This document shows, piece after piece, positions 1-9,069 of a stretch of 64,000 bases of DNA. Origin of the DNA: Clostridium sp. SY8519 (GTDB taxonomy: Bacteria > Bacillota > Clostridia > Lachnospirales > Lachnospiraceae); NCBI RefSeq assembly GCF_000270305.1, contig NC_015737.1, forward strand, positions 2,356,501 to 2,420,500, in the 5' to 3' direction. Both the position numbers and the translations under genes were made by a program. The stretch's first letter is position 1. Each line of letters opens with the position of its first letter. The notes beneath the pieces were generated by a model. That model did not search any database and had not been told where the DNA came from. It saw nothing but the letters and a program-made list of their open reading frames with translations.

Positions 1-27
1 ACAGAAAGATAGGGTGACGACAGCCGC

Positions 28-954
28 ATGAAAATAAAAATCAAACCAATACTGGCTGCCGTGATTCTGGCGGCGTCAGTTTCCATGGCCGGATGCGGAA
101 AAGATAAAACCGCGTCCTATAACGCCTATCTGTATTATATCAATAATGATGCCACCGGGCTGACCAGGGAGGGAATTACCTGCAGGGGAGACAGTACCCA
201 GGAACAGGTGCTGTATCTTCTGAAGCGTCTGTCCGGGGAGCAGTCCGGCGCCGACCGGCAGCCCATCCTTCCAAAGGATGTTACCATGTCCAGTCCGGAA
301 ATCCGGGACCATCAGGTATATCTGTATTTTGATGATAAATATGCAGACATGAAACCCTCCCAGGAAATCCTGTGCAGAGGCGCCATTGTCAAAACCCTGA
401 TGCAGGTGGAAGGCGTAAAGGGAATCTCCTTTTTCGTTGACAGCAAGCCCCTGACAGATGCGGGCGGGAAAAAGATCGGCATCATGACAGACACCAGTTT
501 TTCCGACGATCTGGGCAATGTGGAGGATGAATCCTATCAGATGGACTTAAACCTCTACTTTTCCAATAAAAAGGGAGACGGGCTGGTTCGGGAGACCAGG
601 ACGGTGCGTTCTGCCAGCAACATTTCCACACCGAAGCTTGTGATGCGGGAACTTCTGAAAGGGCCCAAATCCAAAAACGCCCGTACGACCCTGCCGAATT
701 CTGTGGTACTGAACAGAATTTCTGTTATGGACGGGGTGTGCTATGTGAACCTGGGAAGCTCATTCAACGATCAGGATTACAACATCGGGACGGAAGTGGT
801 GATCTATTCGATCGTGAATTCACTGACAGAACTTCCGGGAATCACCTCCGTGCAGATTTCCATTGACGGCAATTCCGACCTGCTGTACCGCAACTCGATG
901 CCCCTTCAGATCTATTACGAAAAAAATTCTGACCTGGTGAACAGACAGTCCTAG
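28..954 (+). CDS. GerMN-domain lipoprotein
   Basis: The 308-residue product starts with a lipoprotein signal: basic residues, a hydrophobic stretch and the lipobox SMAGC with the lipidated cysteine at residue 23. Two GerMN-type segments follow, about residues 45-150 and 175-295; the second has the typical stretch from VMRELLKGP to VQISIDG. GerMN domains occur in the spore germination protein GerM and in other surface lipoproteins of Firmicutes, so the domain alone does not prove a role in germination. The protein should be anchored outside the membrane. comEC follows on the same strand after about 50-70 bases. The family call is firm; the biological role is not known. Confidence 0.85.
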   Translation: MKIKIKPILAAVILAASVSMAGCGKDKTASYNAYLYYINNDATGLTREGITCRGDSTQEQVLYLLKRLSGEQSGADRQPILPKDVTMSSPEIRDHQVYLYFDDKYADMKPSQEILCRGAIVKTLMQVEGVKGISFFVDSKPLTDAGGKKIGIMTDTSFSDDLGNVEDESYQMDLNLYFSNKKGDGLVRETRTVRSASNISTPKLVMRELLKGPKSKNARTTLPNSVVLNRISVMDGVCYVNLGSSFNDQDYNIGTEVVIYSIVNSLTELPGITSVQISIDGNSDLLYRNSMPLQIYYEKNSDLVNRQS

Positions 955-1023
955 TAATACGGGCAGCAAACTGCAGAAACATGAGAGAGTGTCAGGAGGT
1001 TTCGTCTGCGGCACTTCAGAATA

Positions 1024-3300
1024 TTGCTTTTATCCGCTGCGGCAGCCGCGGTGATCTTGATGTATCTATCCGGTATGATGGAATCACAGCGCTGCAGCAG
1101 CTTTTTTTCACAGGATCTGCGGGGAACGGCCACCGGCATTGTGACCGAACGAAGCAGAAAAGAGGAAGGCGCGGTCTATGTGATCCACAGGGTGTCGGTA
1201 CGCAGCGGGAAAGGAGGGTACCGGCTTCCCGGAATGCTTCTGTACAGCCGGAATGACCGGATTCCGGCAGGAAGCAGAGTGCGTGTTTCCGGCGTGATGC
1301 AGCCATTTTCCCGCAGGACCAATGAGGGGAATTTTGACCCACGTCAGTATTATCAGCAAAAAAGGATTTTCTGCTGTCTGACCTGCGATTCGATTCAGGT
1401 GATCTGTTATCCCCGGTTTCCGGTGAGAGAAGGACTGACAGAGATCAGGGAAAGACTGGCGGCGGTATATCAGCAGGCGCTCCCCGGCCGGACGGCGGGG
1501 ATTCTCTGCGCGCTTACAGTGGGAGACAGAAGCGGCCTGGAAGAAGAGGAACTGGCGGCCTATCAGGATCACGGAATTGCGCATATTCTCGCGATTTCCG
1601 GTCTCCATGTATCTGTGGTGGGCATGAGCTTATACCGGCTGCTGCGGAAGCGGTTCCGTGTTTCCTACGGCGCGGCGGTGTCTGTCTGCGGCATGGTGCT
1701 GCTTCTGTACGGAGCAGTCAGCGGCTGGCCGGCCAGCAGTGCCCGCGCGGTGATCATGTCCCTGTACATGCTGGGAGCGGAATGGTCCGGCCGAAAGTAT
1801 GATTCCCGGATGGGACTGCTCAGCGCGGCCCTTATCCTGCTTCTGGTGGATCCGTTTTTCCTGCGGCAGGCAGGGTTCCAGCTGTCCTTCTGCGCGATTC
1901 TGTCGATTCTTGCCCTTTATCCTTCGGTATCTGCGCTGTATGGCCGCTTTCCGCTTCCGCCGCCGGTCCGCGCTCTGCTGGATCGCAGCGGATTTGCCAT
2001 GAGTCTTACGGTGAGTCTGGGAATGCTTCCTTTGACTGCCTGGTATTTTTATCAGATCCCCGTCTATGCGGTTTTTCTCAACCTGCTGGTCATCCCGCTG
2101 TGCGGCCCGCTGCTGATCTGCGCTCTGGCCAGCGGACTGCTCGGGCTGGTATCTCTGACCGGCGCAGGCATCCTGCTGCTTCCCTGCAGGGGGATCCTTG
2201 CTCTGTTCCGGTCTGCCATGGATCTGACGGACCTGCTTCCAGGCGGCACATGGATTGTGGGGCGACCGCCGCTTTGGGCAATGGCGCTCTTTTATATTAT
2301 GTTATTCGGCACGGCAGTATGGATGCGGCTGCTGGAGCGGCGCCTGGTGCAGAGAAGGGATCAGAGCGGTGCGGCACGCAGAAGAAAAATTTACCGCCGC
2401 TGCTGTGTGCTGCGGGGTCTGCTGACGGGCGGATCTGCTGCAGTCATGAGTGTTTTTCTGCTGGTTCCGCCCCCGCCGTCCTTTGAGATCAATCTGCTGG
2501 ATGTGGGGCAGGGGGACGGCATTCACATTCAGACAGCGGACGGCGGCAATGTCTGCATCGACGGCGGCAGCAGCAATATTTCCTCCGTTGGTCTCCGGCG
2601 CATTCTTCCCTATCTGCGTTACCGCAAGGTAAAAAAAATAGACTGGTGGCTGGTATCCCACACGGACGAGGATCATATCAGCGGTCTGCTGGAAATCCTC
2701 CGCGCAGGGTATCCGGTTTCCAATCTGGTGTTCAGCAGGGCGTCCGCCGCCGCAGATGCCGGGGATGCCGGAATGGGGGAATTGCGCAAAGCGGCGGCAG
2801 CAGCAGGCTGCCGGGTGGTATATGTGCAGGCGGGGGACTGTCTGCGCATGGGAAAAATTACAATGACCTGTCTGTATCCCCGCAGGAATGACCGATCAGA
2901 AGATCCGAATGAACTTTGCCAGGTCTGGCGTCTGGAAGGCGGGGGGATTTCCGCACTGTTTACCGGAGATCTGGGAAAAAAAGGAGAAGAAGAGATGATC
3001 CGGCGCGGACAGGTCAGAAAAGTTGATGTGCTGAAAGTGGGACATCATGGATCCAAAGGCTCCACTTCGGAGGAATTTCTGAGAAAGGCAGCGCCGGAAG
3101 CAGCGCTGATTTCTGTAGCGGAACATAACCGCTACCGCCATCCTTCCCCGGATACGCTGAAACGGCTGCGGGAGGCAGGAGCCAGGATTTATACGACGAA
3201 AAACGGCGGCCAGATCCGGATCCGCGTCAGGGCGTCTGAAACAGGAACCAATGGAAGCAGGGCCTTTTATACCGAACGTCCCTGTGGCTACTCGGACTGA
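1024..3300 (+). CDS. comEC: ComEC/Rec2 DNA uptake channel
   Basis: ComEC forms the inner-membrane channel for single-stranded DNA in natural transformation. The protein has hydrophobic N-terminal segments, a multi-spanning Competence domain at about residues 160-430 and a C-terminal metallo-beta-lactamase-like domain from about residue 485, with LLDVGQGDG, HTDEDH at 546-551 and GHHGSKGS. All the domains are present in about 758 residues, a normal length, so the gene looks intact. The start is unclear: the listed TTG lies 24 bases after the only good ribosome binding site (AGGAGG, 994-999), while an in-frame CTG at 1006 sits 6 bases after it and would add six residues (LRHFRI). The 3' end overlaps the convergent transporter gene by 13 bases. 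Transformation needs other genes not seen here. Confidence 0.9.
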   Translation: MLLSAAAAAVILMYLSGMMESQRCSSFFSQDLRGTATGIVTERSRKEEGAVYVIHRVSVRSGKGGYRLPGMLLYSRNDRIPAGSRVRVSGVMQPFSRRTNEGNFDPRQYYQQKRIFCCLTCDSIQVICYPRFPVREGLTEIRERLAAVYQQALPGRTAGILCALTVGDRSGLEEEELAAYQDHGIAHILAISGLHVSVVGMSLYRLLRKRFRVSYGAAVSVCGMVLLLYGAVSGWPASSARAVIMSLYMLGAEWSGRKYDSRMGLLSAALILLLVDPFFLRQAGFQLSFCAILSILALYPSVSALYGRFPLPPPVRALLDRSGFAMSLTVSLGMLPLTAWYFYQIPVYAVFLNLLVIPLCGPLLICALASGLLGLVSLTGAGILLLPCRGILALFRSAMDLTDLLPGGTWIVGRPPLWAMALFYIMLFGTAVWMRLLERRLVQRRDQSGAARRRKIYRRCCVLRGLLTGGSAAVMSVFLLVPPPPSFEINLLDVGQGDGIHIQTADGGNVCIDGGSSNISSVGLRRILPYLRYRKVKKIDWWLVSHTDEDHISGLLEILRAGYPVSNLVFSRASAAADAGDAGMGELRKAAAAAGCRVVYVQAGDCLRMGKITMTCLYPRRNDRSEDPNELCQVWRLEGGGISALFTGDLGKKGEEEMIRRGQVRKVDVLKVGHHGSKGSTSEEFLRKAAPEAALISVAEHNRYRHPSPDTLKRLREAGARIYTTKNGGQIRIRVRASETGTNGSRAFYTERPCGYSD

Positions 3301-4238
3301 GGAGAGGCTTCCCTTCGCGTCACCTGATTGACGATTAAGATGCCGGCGCAGACCAGGGCCAGTGCCGGAAATACCGCGAATGGAAGGGTGGAATTTTCGC
3401 CGGCGAAAAGCAGGGACAGCAGGACGCCGAAGATCGGAATCGTAAAGGAAAATACGGTTACCCGGGAGACCGGATGGTATTTCAGCAGAATGCCCCAGAG
3501 GGTGTAGGCAACGGAAGAGATCAGCGCCATATAAAGCAGAAGAAGGAAGGCGGACGGTCCGGCCGGATGCAGATGGCCGCCCATGCCGGCGCCGATTCCC
3601 ATCAGCACTATTCCGCCCAGGGAAAACTGCCAGCCGGAAAGCATCACCGGATCATGTTTTCCGGAAAAGATCTTCAGACAGGCGGTGGAAATGCCCGAAG
3701 ACAGGGCGGACAGAAGCATCAGGGCATCTCCCAGCGGAGCCGCGTGCAGGGAAACAGAGGTGCCGCCCAGGTTTACGAGGACCAGGCCGGCAAATCCGAC
3801 CAGGCATCCCAGAAGTTTCAGGAGGGACAGCCGCTCGGCGCGGAAGAGCAGCGCCGCCGTCAGAATGGAAAAAAAGGTGGTGGTGCCGGTGATCAGAGCC
3901 CCCTTGACTGCCGTGGAGTGCGCCAGGCCTGTGTAAAAAAAAGCATACTGCAGAATCGTCTGAAACAGGCTGAGTACCGCAATGCCCGGTAGGGCAGCCC
4001 GGTCCGGAAGAATTACTTTTCTGCGGCGGATGGATTCAAAGATCAGTACCTGGATGCCGGCCAGAAAGAAACGCAGTCCGGCAAAGAGCATCTGCGCGCC
4101 GGTATCCGAGCCGGCGACCGCAAACAGGCGGTAGCCGATTTTTATACTTGGGAAAGCGCTGCCCCAGAGGGCGCAGCTGATTAATGCACAGAGAATCAGT
4201 GCAGGGGTTTTTGCCATAATCGAAGTTTTTGTATTCAT
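3288..4238 (-). CDS. EamA/DMT-family transporter
   Basis: This 316-residue, very hydrophobic protein has about ten predicted membrane spans arranged as two EamA repeats, the layout of drug/metabolite exporters such as RhaT or YdcZ relatives. CALWGSAFPSIKIGY at the N-terminus is a typical first span of the family. The substrate cannot be read from sequence. I chose ATG at 4238; the reading frame is open further upstream but would run into holA, and a second ATG lies at 4217. Neither start has a ribosome binding site, and the promoter predicted just upstream would start transcription at or next to 4238. It is transcribed divergently from holA and convergently with comEC. Confidence 0.85.
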   Translation of the reverse strand: MNTKTSIMAKTPALILCALISCALWGSAFPSIKIGYRLFAVAGSDTGAQMLFAGLRFFLAGIQVLIFESIRRRKVILPDRAALPGIAVLSLFQTILQYAFFYTGLAHSTAVKGALITGTTTFFSILTAALLFRAERLSLLKLLGCLVGFAGLVLVNLGGTSVSLHAAPLGDALMLLSALSSGISTACLKIFSGKHDPVMLSGWQFSLGGIVLMGIGAGMGGHLHPAGPSAFLLLLYMALISSVAYTLWGILLKYHPVSRVTVFSFTIPIFGVLLSLLFAGENSTLPFAVFPALALVCAGILIVNQVTRREASPQSE

Positions 4239-4245
4239 GGCAAAT

Positions 4246-4274
4246 ATAGTAGCATGATTTTCCGTGAGAAGCAA
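4246..4274 (-). promoter_or_regulatory. Promoter for the EamA transporter gene
   Basis: On the minus strand TTGCTT (4269-4274) and TACTAT (4246-4251) are 17 bases apart. Only 7 bases separate the -10 box from the ATG at 4238, so the transcript would begin at or within a base or two of the start codon. Confidence 0.55.
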
Positions 4275-4286
4275 CGGCTGCCGCGG

Positions 4287-4316
4287 TTGACAGGCAGGAA
4301 TCCGACTTGTTAGAAT
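4287..4316 (+). promoter_or_regulatory. Promoter for holA
   Basis: TTGACA (4287-4292) and TAGAAT (4311-4316) are 18 bases apart. The holA ATG at 4323 begins 6 bases after the -10 box, which predicts a leaderless transcript. No Shine-Dalgarno sequence is present. Confidence 0.6.
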
Positions 4317-4322
4317 ATTTTT

Positions 4323-5300
4323 ATGAAGCAGATAAATACAGATATTAAAAATCAAACCTTTCAAAATCTTTACCTGATTTTCGGGGAAGAACGCTATCTG
4401 GCGGTGCAGACCAAAGAAAATCTGATCCGTGCGCTGACCGATCCGCAGGATACGATGAATTATACGGTGATGGAGGGAAAGCGCACAGACCCCGGAGAAT
4501 TGATCGAACTGGCCAGAACGCTGCCCTTTTTCGCGGAACGCAGGGTGATTCTTGTGGAAGACAGCGGTTTCTTTCGCTCTTCCCAGGAACGTCTGGTGAA
4601 TTTCCTCCCGGAACTTCCGGAAAGTACGGTTCTGATATTTGCGGAATCGGAAGTGGACAAACGCGGCAAATTATATAAATATATCCAGAAACACGGACAT
4701 GCGGCAGAATGCGGCAGACAGAAAACAGAGACACTGGTGCTCTGGGTCGGGCAGAAGCTGAAGGCGGAACACAAGAAGATCACCCGCAGTGTGATGGAAC
4801 TGTTCCTGTCCCGCACCGGGGATGATATGAATGTAATCGCGAACGAACTGGAAAAACTGCTGGCATATACCATGGACCGGACGGTGATATCCGCGGAAGA
4901 TGTGGAAGCGGTCTGCGGCAGTCAGGTGCAGGGAAAGATATTTGCCATGATTGACGCGATTGCAGAACGGAATCAGCAGAAGGCGCTTCGCTATTATCAG
5001 GATCTGGTGATGCTCCGGGAACCGCCCATGCGGATCCTGGCACTGATTACACGGCAGTTCCATATTCTGGAACAGCTGAAAAGCATGCAGGAAAAGGGGG
5101 TTCCACGGCAGCAGGCGGCATCCCGGTTAAAGATTCCGCCCTTTGCGGTGAAAAAAAATCTCGGACAGGCGTCGAAATTTACCGCAGACAGACTGCGGAA
5201 GGCCTTTGCCGACTGTATCCGTACCGACGAGGAAATAAAAAGCGGCAGACAAAACGACCGCCTGGCGGTGGAACTGCTGATCATCAGGTACAGCGCGTAA
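4323..5300 (+). CDS. holA: DNA polymerase III subunit delta
   Basis: HolA is the delta subunit of the clamp loader, which opens the sliding clamp ring and loads it on primed DNA. The 325-residue length is normal. The N-terminus (LYLIFGEERYL near residues 17-27) and the C-terminal helical region (RLAVELLIIRY) match the family, and the ATG at 4323 gives the usual N-terminal length. The gene lies between comEC and rpsT, as in many Clostridia. There is no ribosome binding site, and the predicted promoter ends 6 bases before the start codon. A bidirectional hairpin terminator follows at 5311-5345. Confidence 0.93.
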   Translation: MKQINTDIKNQTFQNLYLIFGEERYLAVQTKENLIRALTDPQDTMNYTVMEGKRTDPGELIELARTLPFFAERRVILVEDSGFFRSSQERLVNFLPELPESTVLIFAESEVDKRGKLYKYIQKHGHAAECGRQKTETLVLWVGQKLKAEHKKITRSVMELFLSRTGDDMNVIANELEKLLAYTMDRTVISAEDVEAVCGSQVQGKIFAMIDAIAERNQQKALRYYQDLVMLREPPMRILALITRQFHILEQLKSMQEKGVPRQQAASRLKIPPFAVKKNLGQASKFTADRLRKAFADCIRTDEEIKSGRQNDRLAVELLIIRYSA

Positions 5301-5310
5301 ATAAAAGCAT

Positions 5311-5345
5311 AAAAAAACAGCTGGATGACGGTTCCAGCTGTTTTT
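5311..5345. terminator. Bidirectional terminator between holA and rpsT
   Basis: The arms CAGCTGGA (5318-5325) and TCCAGCTG (5333-5340) pair perfectly, flanked by A7 on the left and T5 on the right, so the hairpin can stop transcription from either side. It sits between the convergent holA and rpsT genes. Confidence 0.85.
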
Positions 5346-5367
5346 GCGATCTGTTTTACGCCGTATA

Positions 5368-5631
5368 TTAATTCATGCCGTTTACTAACTTGCTTAAACG
5401 GGAAACTTTTCTTGCAGCGTTGTTTTTGTGGTAGATTCCTTTGCCGGCTGCCTTGCTGATTACAGAAGTAGCGGCAAGTAATGCTGCGGATGCAGCTTCT
5501 TTGTCATTAGCTGCGACAGCTGCTTCCACTTTCTTGATAGCAGTCTTAACAGAAGAGCGGATTGCTTTGTTGCGCTCTGTCTTGGTAGCTGTTACAAGAA
5601 TTCTCTTTTTCGCTGATTTGATGTTAGCCAT
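5368..5631 (-). CDS. rpsT: 30S ribosomal protein S20
   Basis: The 87-residue basic protein starts [10 protein letters not shown] and has the alanine- and lysine-rich helices of ribosomal protein S20, which binds 16S rRNA early in 30S assembly. The ATG at 5631 is preceded by GGGAGGTG on the minus strand at good spacing. The gene is transcribed against holA and lepA from its own consensus promoter, with a leader of about 70 bases. In many spore-forming Clostridia gpr and spoIIP lie between this gene and lepA; here neither is present. Confidence 0.97.
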   Translation of the reverse strand: MANIKSAKKRILVTATKTERNKAIRSSVKTAIKKVEAAVAANDKEAASAALLAATSVISKAAGKGIYHKNNAARKVSRLSKLVNGMN

Positions 5632-5710
5632 TCGTTACACCTCCCATACTGAGTTGTTCTTAGCGTTCATCAGTACAGACACGGAAGCACTGACGAAATC
5701 ATGCTTATTT

Positions 5711-5739
5711 ATGATAGAAGATCAGATGATGTTTGTCAA
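5711..5739 (-). promoter_or_regulatory. Promoter for rpsT
   Basis: On the minus strand TTGACA (5734-5739) and TATCAT (5711-5716) are 17 bases apart. This is a near-consensus housekeeping promoter and gives a leader of roughly 70 bases before rpsT. Confidence 0.75.
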
Positions 5740-5791
5740 TAAAAAAATAATTTTTTTTCGATATTTTCCCGCCGGGAGGCCGGTTACAGAT

Positions 5792-5821
5792 TAGACAAAT
5801 AATTCCTGACTATGCTATACT
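5792..5821 (+). promoter_or_regulatory. Promoter for lepA
   Basis: TAGACA (5792-5797) and TATACT (5816-5821) are 18 bases apart, with a TGC just before the -10 box that resembles an extended -10. A perfect 7-bp hairpin (5840-5857, loop TGGA) follows, 3 bases before the lepA ribosome binding site AGGAGG (5861-5866). Confidence 0.65.
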
Positions 5822-5873
5822 TTGTTTCGCAGATATTATCAGCCTCTGGAGAGGCTGTACAGGAGGAAATAAA

Positions 5874-7682
5874 TTGATCGATCAGAGTAAAATCAGAAAT
5901 TTTTGCATCATAGCCCATATAGATCATGGGAAATCCACCCTTGCTGACCGTATCATAGAAATGACGGGCACACTGACCGAACGGGAGATGACCTCACAGG
6001 TTCTGGACAATATGGAACTGGAGCAGGAACGGGGCATCACCATCAAATCCCAGGCGGTTCGGATTATTTATAAAGCGGATGACGGCGAGGAATATATCTT
6101 TAACCTGATAGACACGCCGGGGCATGTGGACTTCAATTATGAGGTGTCCCGCAGCCTGGCAGCCTGCGACGGAGCGATTCTGGTGGTGGACGCCGCCCAG
6201 GGCGTGGAGGCGCAGACCCTGGCCAATGTATATCTGGCCATTGATCACGATCTGGATGTCATGCCGGTGATCAACAAGATTGATCTGCCCAGCGCGGATC
6301 CGGACCGGGTCATTGAGGAAATCGAGGACGTGATCGGCATCGAAGCCCAGGATGCGCCCCGTATTTCTGCAAAAACAGGAGAAAACGTGCATCAGGTGCT
6401 GGAACAGATCGTTCAGAAGATTCCCGCGCCCACAGGAGATCCCAAGGCGCCCCTGCAGGCACTGATATTTGACTCGGTATATGATTCCTATAAAGGGGTG
6501 ATCGTATTCTGCAGGATCAAGGAAGGATCTGTGAAAGTGGGAACCCGGATCCGCATGATGGCAACCGGTGCTGAGGCCGACGTAGTGGAAGTGGGATATT
6601 TTGGCGCCGGCCGCTATATTCCCTGTGATGAACTGAGCGCCGGCATGGTCGGTTATCTGACTGCCAGCATAAAGAATGTACGGGATACACGGGTCGGAGA
6701 TACCGTGACGGATCGGGAACGTCCCTGCAGGGAGCCGCTGCCGGGATATAAAAAAGTGACACCCATGGTGTACTGCGGTGTGTATCCGGCAGACGGAGCC
6801 AAGTATCCGGATCTGCGGGACGCACTGGAAAAACTGCAGCTGAATGACGCGGCCCTGCAGTTTGAGCCGGAGACTTCGGCAGCGCTGGGATTCGGCTTCC
6901 GCTGCGGGTTCCTGGGTCTGCTGCATCTGGATATTATTCAGGAACGGCTGGAACGGGAATACGATCTGGATCTGGTTACCACAGCCCCCAGCGTTATTTA
7001 CCGGGTGCACAAGACCGACGGAACCATGCTGGAGATCACAAATCCTTCCAACTTACCGGATCCTTCGGAAGTGGAATACATGGAAGAACCGGTGGTAGAC
7101 GCGGAAATCATGGTAACCAGCGAATATATCGGCAGCATTATGGATCTGTGCCAGGAACGCCGGGGCGAATACATCAGCATGGAATATATTGAAGAGAGCC
7201 GCGCGGTTCTGAAGTACGTGCTGCCGCTGAATGAAATCATCTATGATTTCTTTGACGCGCTGAAATCCCGTTCCAGAGGATATGCTTCCTTTGATTATGA
7301 AATGAAGGGATACGTAAGGTCAGAACTGGTAAAACTGGACATCCTGATCAACCGGGAGGAAGTGGACGCCCTTTCCTTTATTGTATTCAAAGGCAGCGCG
7401 TATGACCGGGGACGGAAGATCTGCGAAAAATTAAAAGAAGAGATTCCGCGCCATCTGTTTGAAATACCGATTCAGGCGGCAGTGGGCGGCAAAGTAATTG
7501 CAAGGGAAACGGTCAAGGCGATGCGCAAGGATGTGCTTGCGAAGTGCTACGGCGGTGATATTTCCCGAAAGAGAAAACTGCTGGAAAAACAAAAAGAAGG
7601 CAAGAAACGCATGCGCCAGATCGGCAGCGTGGAAATTCCACAGAAGGCATTTATGAGCGTTCTGAAGCTGGATGATAAATAG
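5874..7682 (+). CDS. lepA: Elongation factor 4 (LepA)
   Basis: LepA is a ribosome-bound GTPase thought to act on stalled or back-translocating ribosomes and in initiation or 30S maturation. The 602-residue product has G1 AHIDHGKST (residues 14-22), G3 DTPGHVDF and G4 NKIDLP, then the EF-G-like domains and the LepA-specific C-terminus with [13 protein letters not shown]. Translation begins at TTG, 7 bases after AGGAGG; no ATG gives a full N-terminus. A small hairpin lies just ahead of the ribosome binding site. hemW follows after 15 bases, so the two are probably co-transcribed. Confidence 0.97.
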   Translation: MIDQSKIRNFCIIAHIDHGKSTLADRIIEMTGTLTEREMTSQVLDNMELEQERGITIKSQAVRIIYKADDGEEYIFNLIDTPGHVDFNYEVSRSLAACDGAILVVDAAQGVEAQTLANVYLAIDHDLDVMPVINKIDLPSADPDRVIEEIEDVIGIEAQDAPRISAKTGENVHQVLEQIVQKIPAPTGDPKAPLQALIFDSVYDSYKGVIVFCRIKEGSVKVGTRIRMMATGAEADVVEVGYFGAGRYIPCDELSAGMVGYLTASIKNVRDTRVGDTVTDRERPCREPLPGYKKVTPMVYCGVYPADGAKYPDLRDALEKLQLNDAALQFEPETSAALGFGFRCGFLGLLHLDIIQERLEREYDLDLVTTAPSVIYRVHKTDGTMLEITNPSNLPDPSEVEYMEEPVVDAEIMVTSEYIGSIMDLCQERRGEYISMEYIEESRAVLKYVLPLNEIIYDFFDALKSRSRGYASFDYEMKGYVRSELVKLDILINREEVDALSFIVFKGSAYDRGRKICEKLKEEIPRHLFEIPIQAAVGGKVIARETVKAMRKDVLAKCYGGDISRKRKLLEKQKEGKKRMRQIGSVEIPQKAFMSVLKLDDK

Positions 7683-7697
7683 AAAAGAGAAGAAACC

Positions 7698-8903
7698 ATG
7701 AAACAGGCAGAATTGTATCTACACATTCCCTTTTGCGTAAGGAAGTGTGAATACTGCGATTTTCTGTCCGCTGCGCCGAAAGATTTCGCTGAAACAGAAG
7801 CTTATCTTTCGGCGCTTCTTCACGAAGCAGAAGAAAAGGCGGAAGATCTTGCGGATTATGAAATCATCAGTATATTTATTGGCGGAGGCACGCCGTCCAT
7901 TTTAAGACCCCGGCAGATACAGCGGCTGATGGAAGGACTGTACCGGTGGTACCGGATCCGGGAAGACGCGGAAATCACGATGGAATGCAATCCAGGAACG
8001 GTGGACAGGGAAAAATTGAAGATCATGAAAGCTTCCGGCATCAACCGGATCAGCTTCGGCCTTCAGTCCTGCAGCAGAGAAGAACTGCAGCTTCTGGGCA
8101 GAATCCACACCTTTGAAGAGTTCCTGGACGGTTATCAGACGGCGCGTCAGACAGGATTTTCCAATATCAATGTGGACCTGATGTTCGGCCTGCCCAATCA
8201 GTCGCTGAAGACGTATAAGGACACGCTGCAGAAAGTGATTGCCCTGGAACCGGAACATATCTCCGCATACGGTCTGATCATTGAAGAAGGCACGCCGTTT
8301 TACCAGCGTTATGAAGAAGATGAACGGGCGCGGCAGCGCGGCGAGGAGCCGCGGGAGCTTCCCTCTGAGGAAACGGAGCGGCTGATGTATCTGCGTACTG
8401 CGGAGATTTTACGGCATGCCGGGTATCAGCGCTATGAAATATCCAATTACGCAAAAAAGGGGATGGAATGCCGCCACAACATGGGATACTGGACCGGTGT
8501 GGAATATCTGGGCCTGGGGCTGGGTGCCTCTTCCATGATGAAGGTGCATCTCCGGCACCGCAGCGGCGAGCTGACCCGTCCGGATCCGGTTTGGAGATTC
8601 CGGACGAACTCGGATCTTTCTTCATATATAAAAGGAGATTTTCACGCGGAATCCGAGACTGCGCTCAGCCTGAAGGAGCAGATGGAGGAATACGCTTTTC
8701 TCGGCCTTCGCCTGACGAAGGGGATCAGCAAGGCCGAATTCGGCAAACGCTTTCACAGGCCCTTTGACTCGGTTTACCGGGATACGGTTCGGAAAGCACA
8801 GAAAGAAGGCCTGCTGGCAGAAGAGGGAGACCGGGTGCGCCTGACTCCTGCGGGGATTGATATCAGTAATTATGTGCTCAGTCAGTTCCTGCTGGATTCC
8901 TGA
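7698..8903 (+). CDS. hemW: Radical SAM heme chaperone HemW
   Basis: The 401-residue protein has the radical SAM cluster motif CX3CX2C at residues 13, 17 and 20 (HIPFCVRKCEYC), followed by IGGGTPS, and ends with the HemW C-terminal domain. HemW proteins look like oxygen-independent coproporphyrinogen oxidase (HemN) but bind heme and deliver it to target proteins; older annotations call them HemN. The short N-terminus without the extra HemN segment supports HemW. The gene follows lepA closely and precedes the hrcA operon, the usual order in Firmicutes. Confidence 0.93.
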   Translation: MKQAELYLHIPFCVRKCEYCDFLSAAPKDFAETEAYLSALLHEAEEKAEDLADYEIISIFIGGGTPSILRPRQIQRLMEGLYRWYRIREDAEITMECNPGTVDREKLKIMKASGINRISFGLQSCSREELQLLGRIHTFEEFLDGYQTARQTGFSNINVDLMFGLPNQSLKTYKDTLQKVIALEPEHISAYGLIIEEGTPFYQRYEEDERARQRGEEPRELPSEETERLMYLRTAEILRHAGYQRYEISNYAKKGMECRHNMGYWTGVEYLGLGLGASSMMKVHLRHRSGELTRPDPVWRFRTNSDLSSYIKGDFHAESETALSLKEQMEEYAFLGLRLTKGISKAEFGKRFHRPFDSVYRDTVRKAQKEGLLAEEGDRVRLTPAGIDISNYVLSQFLLDS

Positions 8904-8966
8904 ACGGCAGCCGCGGCACATTTTTTATTATTTTCAGAATTTTTCCGAAAAAAATCTTCCGAATGC

Positions 8967-8995
8967 TTGACAAAGGATTAGGGTGGTAGTATATT
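8967..8995 (+). promoter_or_regulatory. Promoter of the hrcA-grpE-dnaK-dnaJ operon
   Basis: TTGACA (8967-8972) and TATATT (8990-8995) are 17 bases apart. The CIRCE operator begins 15 bases after the -10 box, placing it over the start of the transcript as in other class I heat-shock operons. Confidence 0.8.
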
Positions 8996-9009
8996 AGCCT
9001 CAGAAGCGA

Positions 9010-9036
9010 TTAGCACTCCAGACTAATGAGTGCTAA
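9010..9036 (+). promoter_or_regulatory. CIRCE operator (HrcA binding site)
   Basis: The perfect inverted repeat TTAGCACTC (9010-9018), 9-base spacer, GAGTGCTAA (9028-9036) is the canonical CIRCE element. HrcA bound here represses the operon, and repression is relieved when chaperones are titrated by unfolded protein. The first gene of the operon encodes HrcA, so control is autogenous. Confidence 0.98.
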
Positions 9037-9069
9037 CAAATGAGAAACGAAGGAAGAGGCACGAACGAG

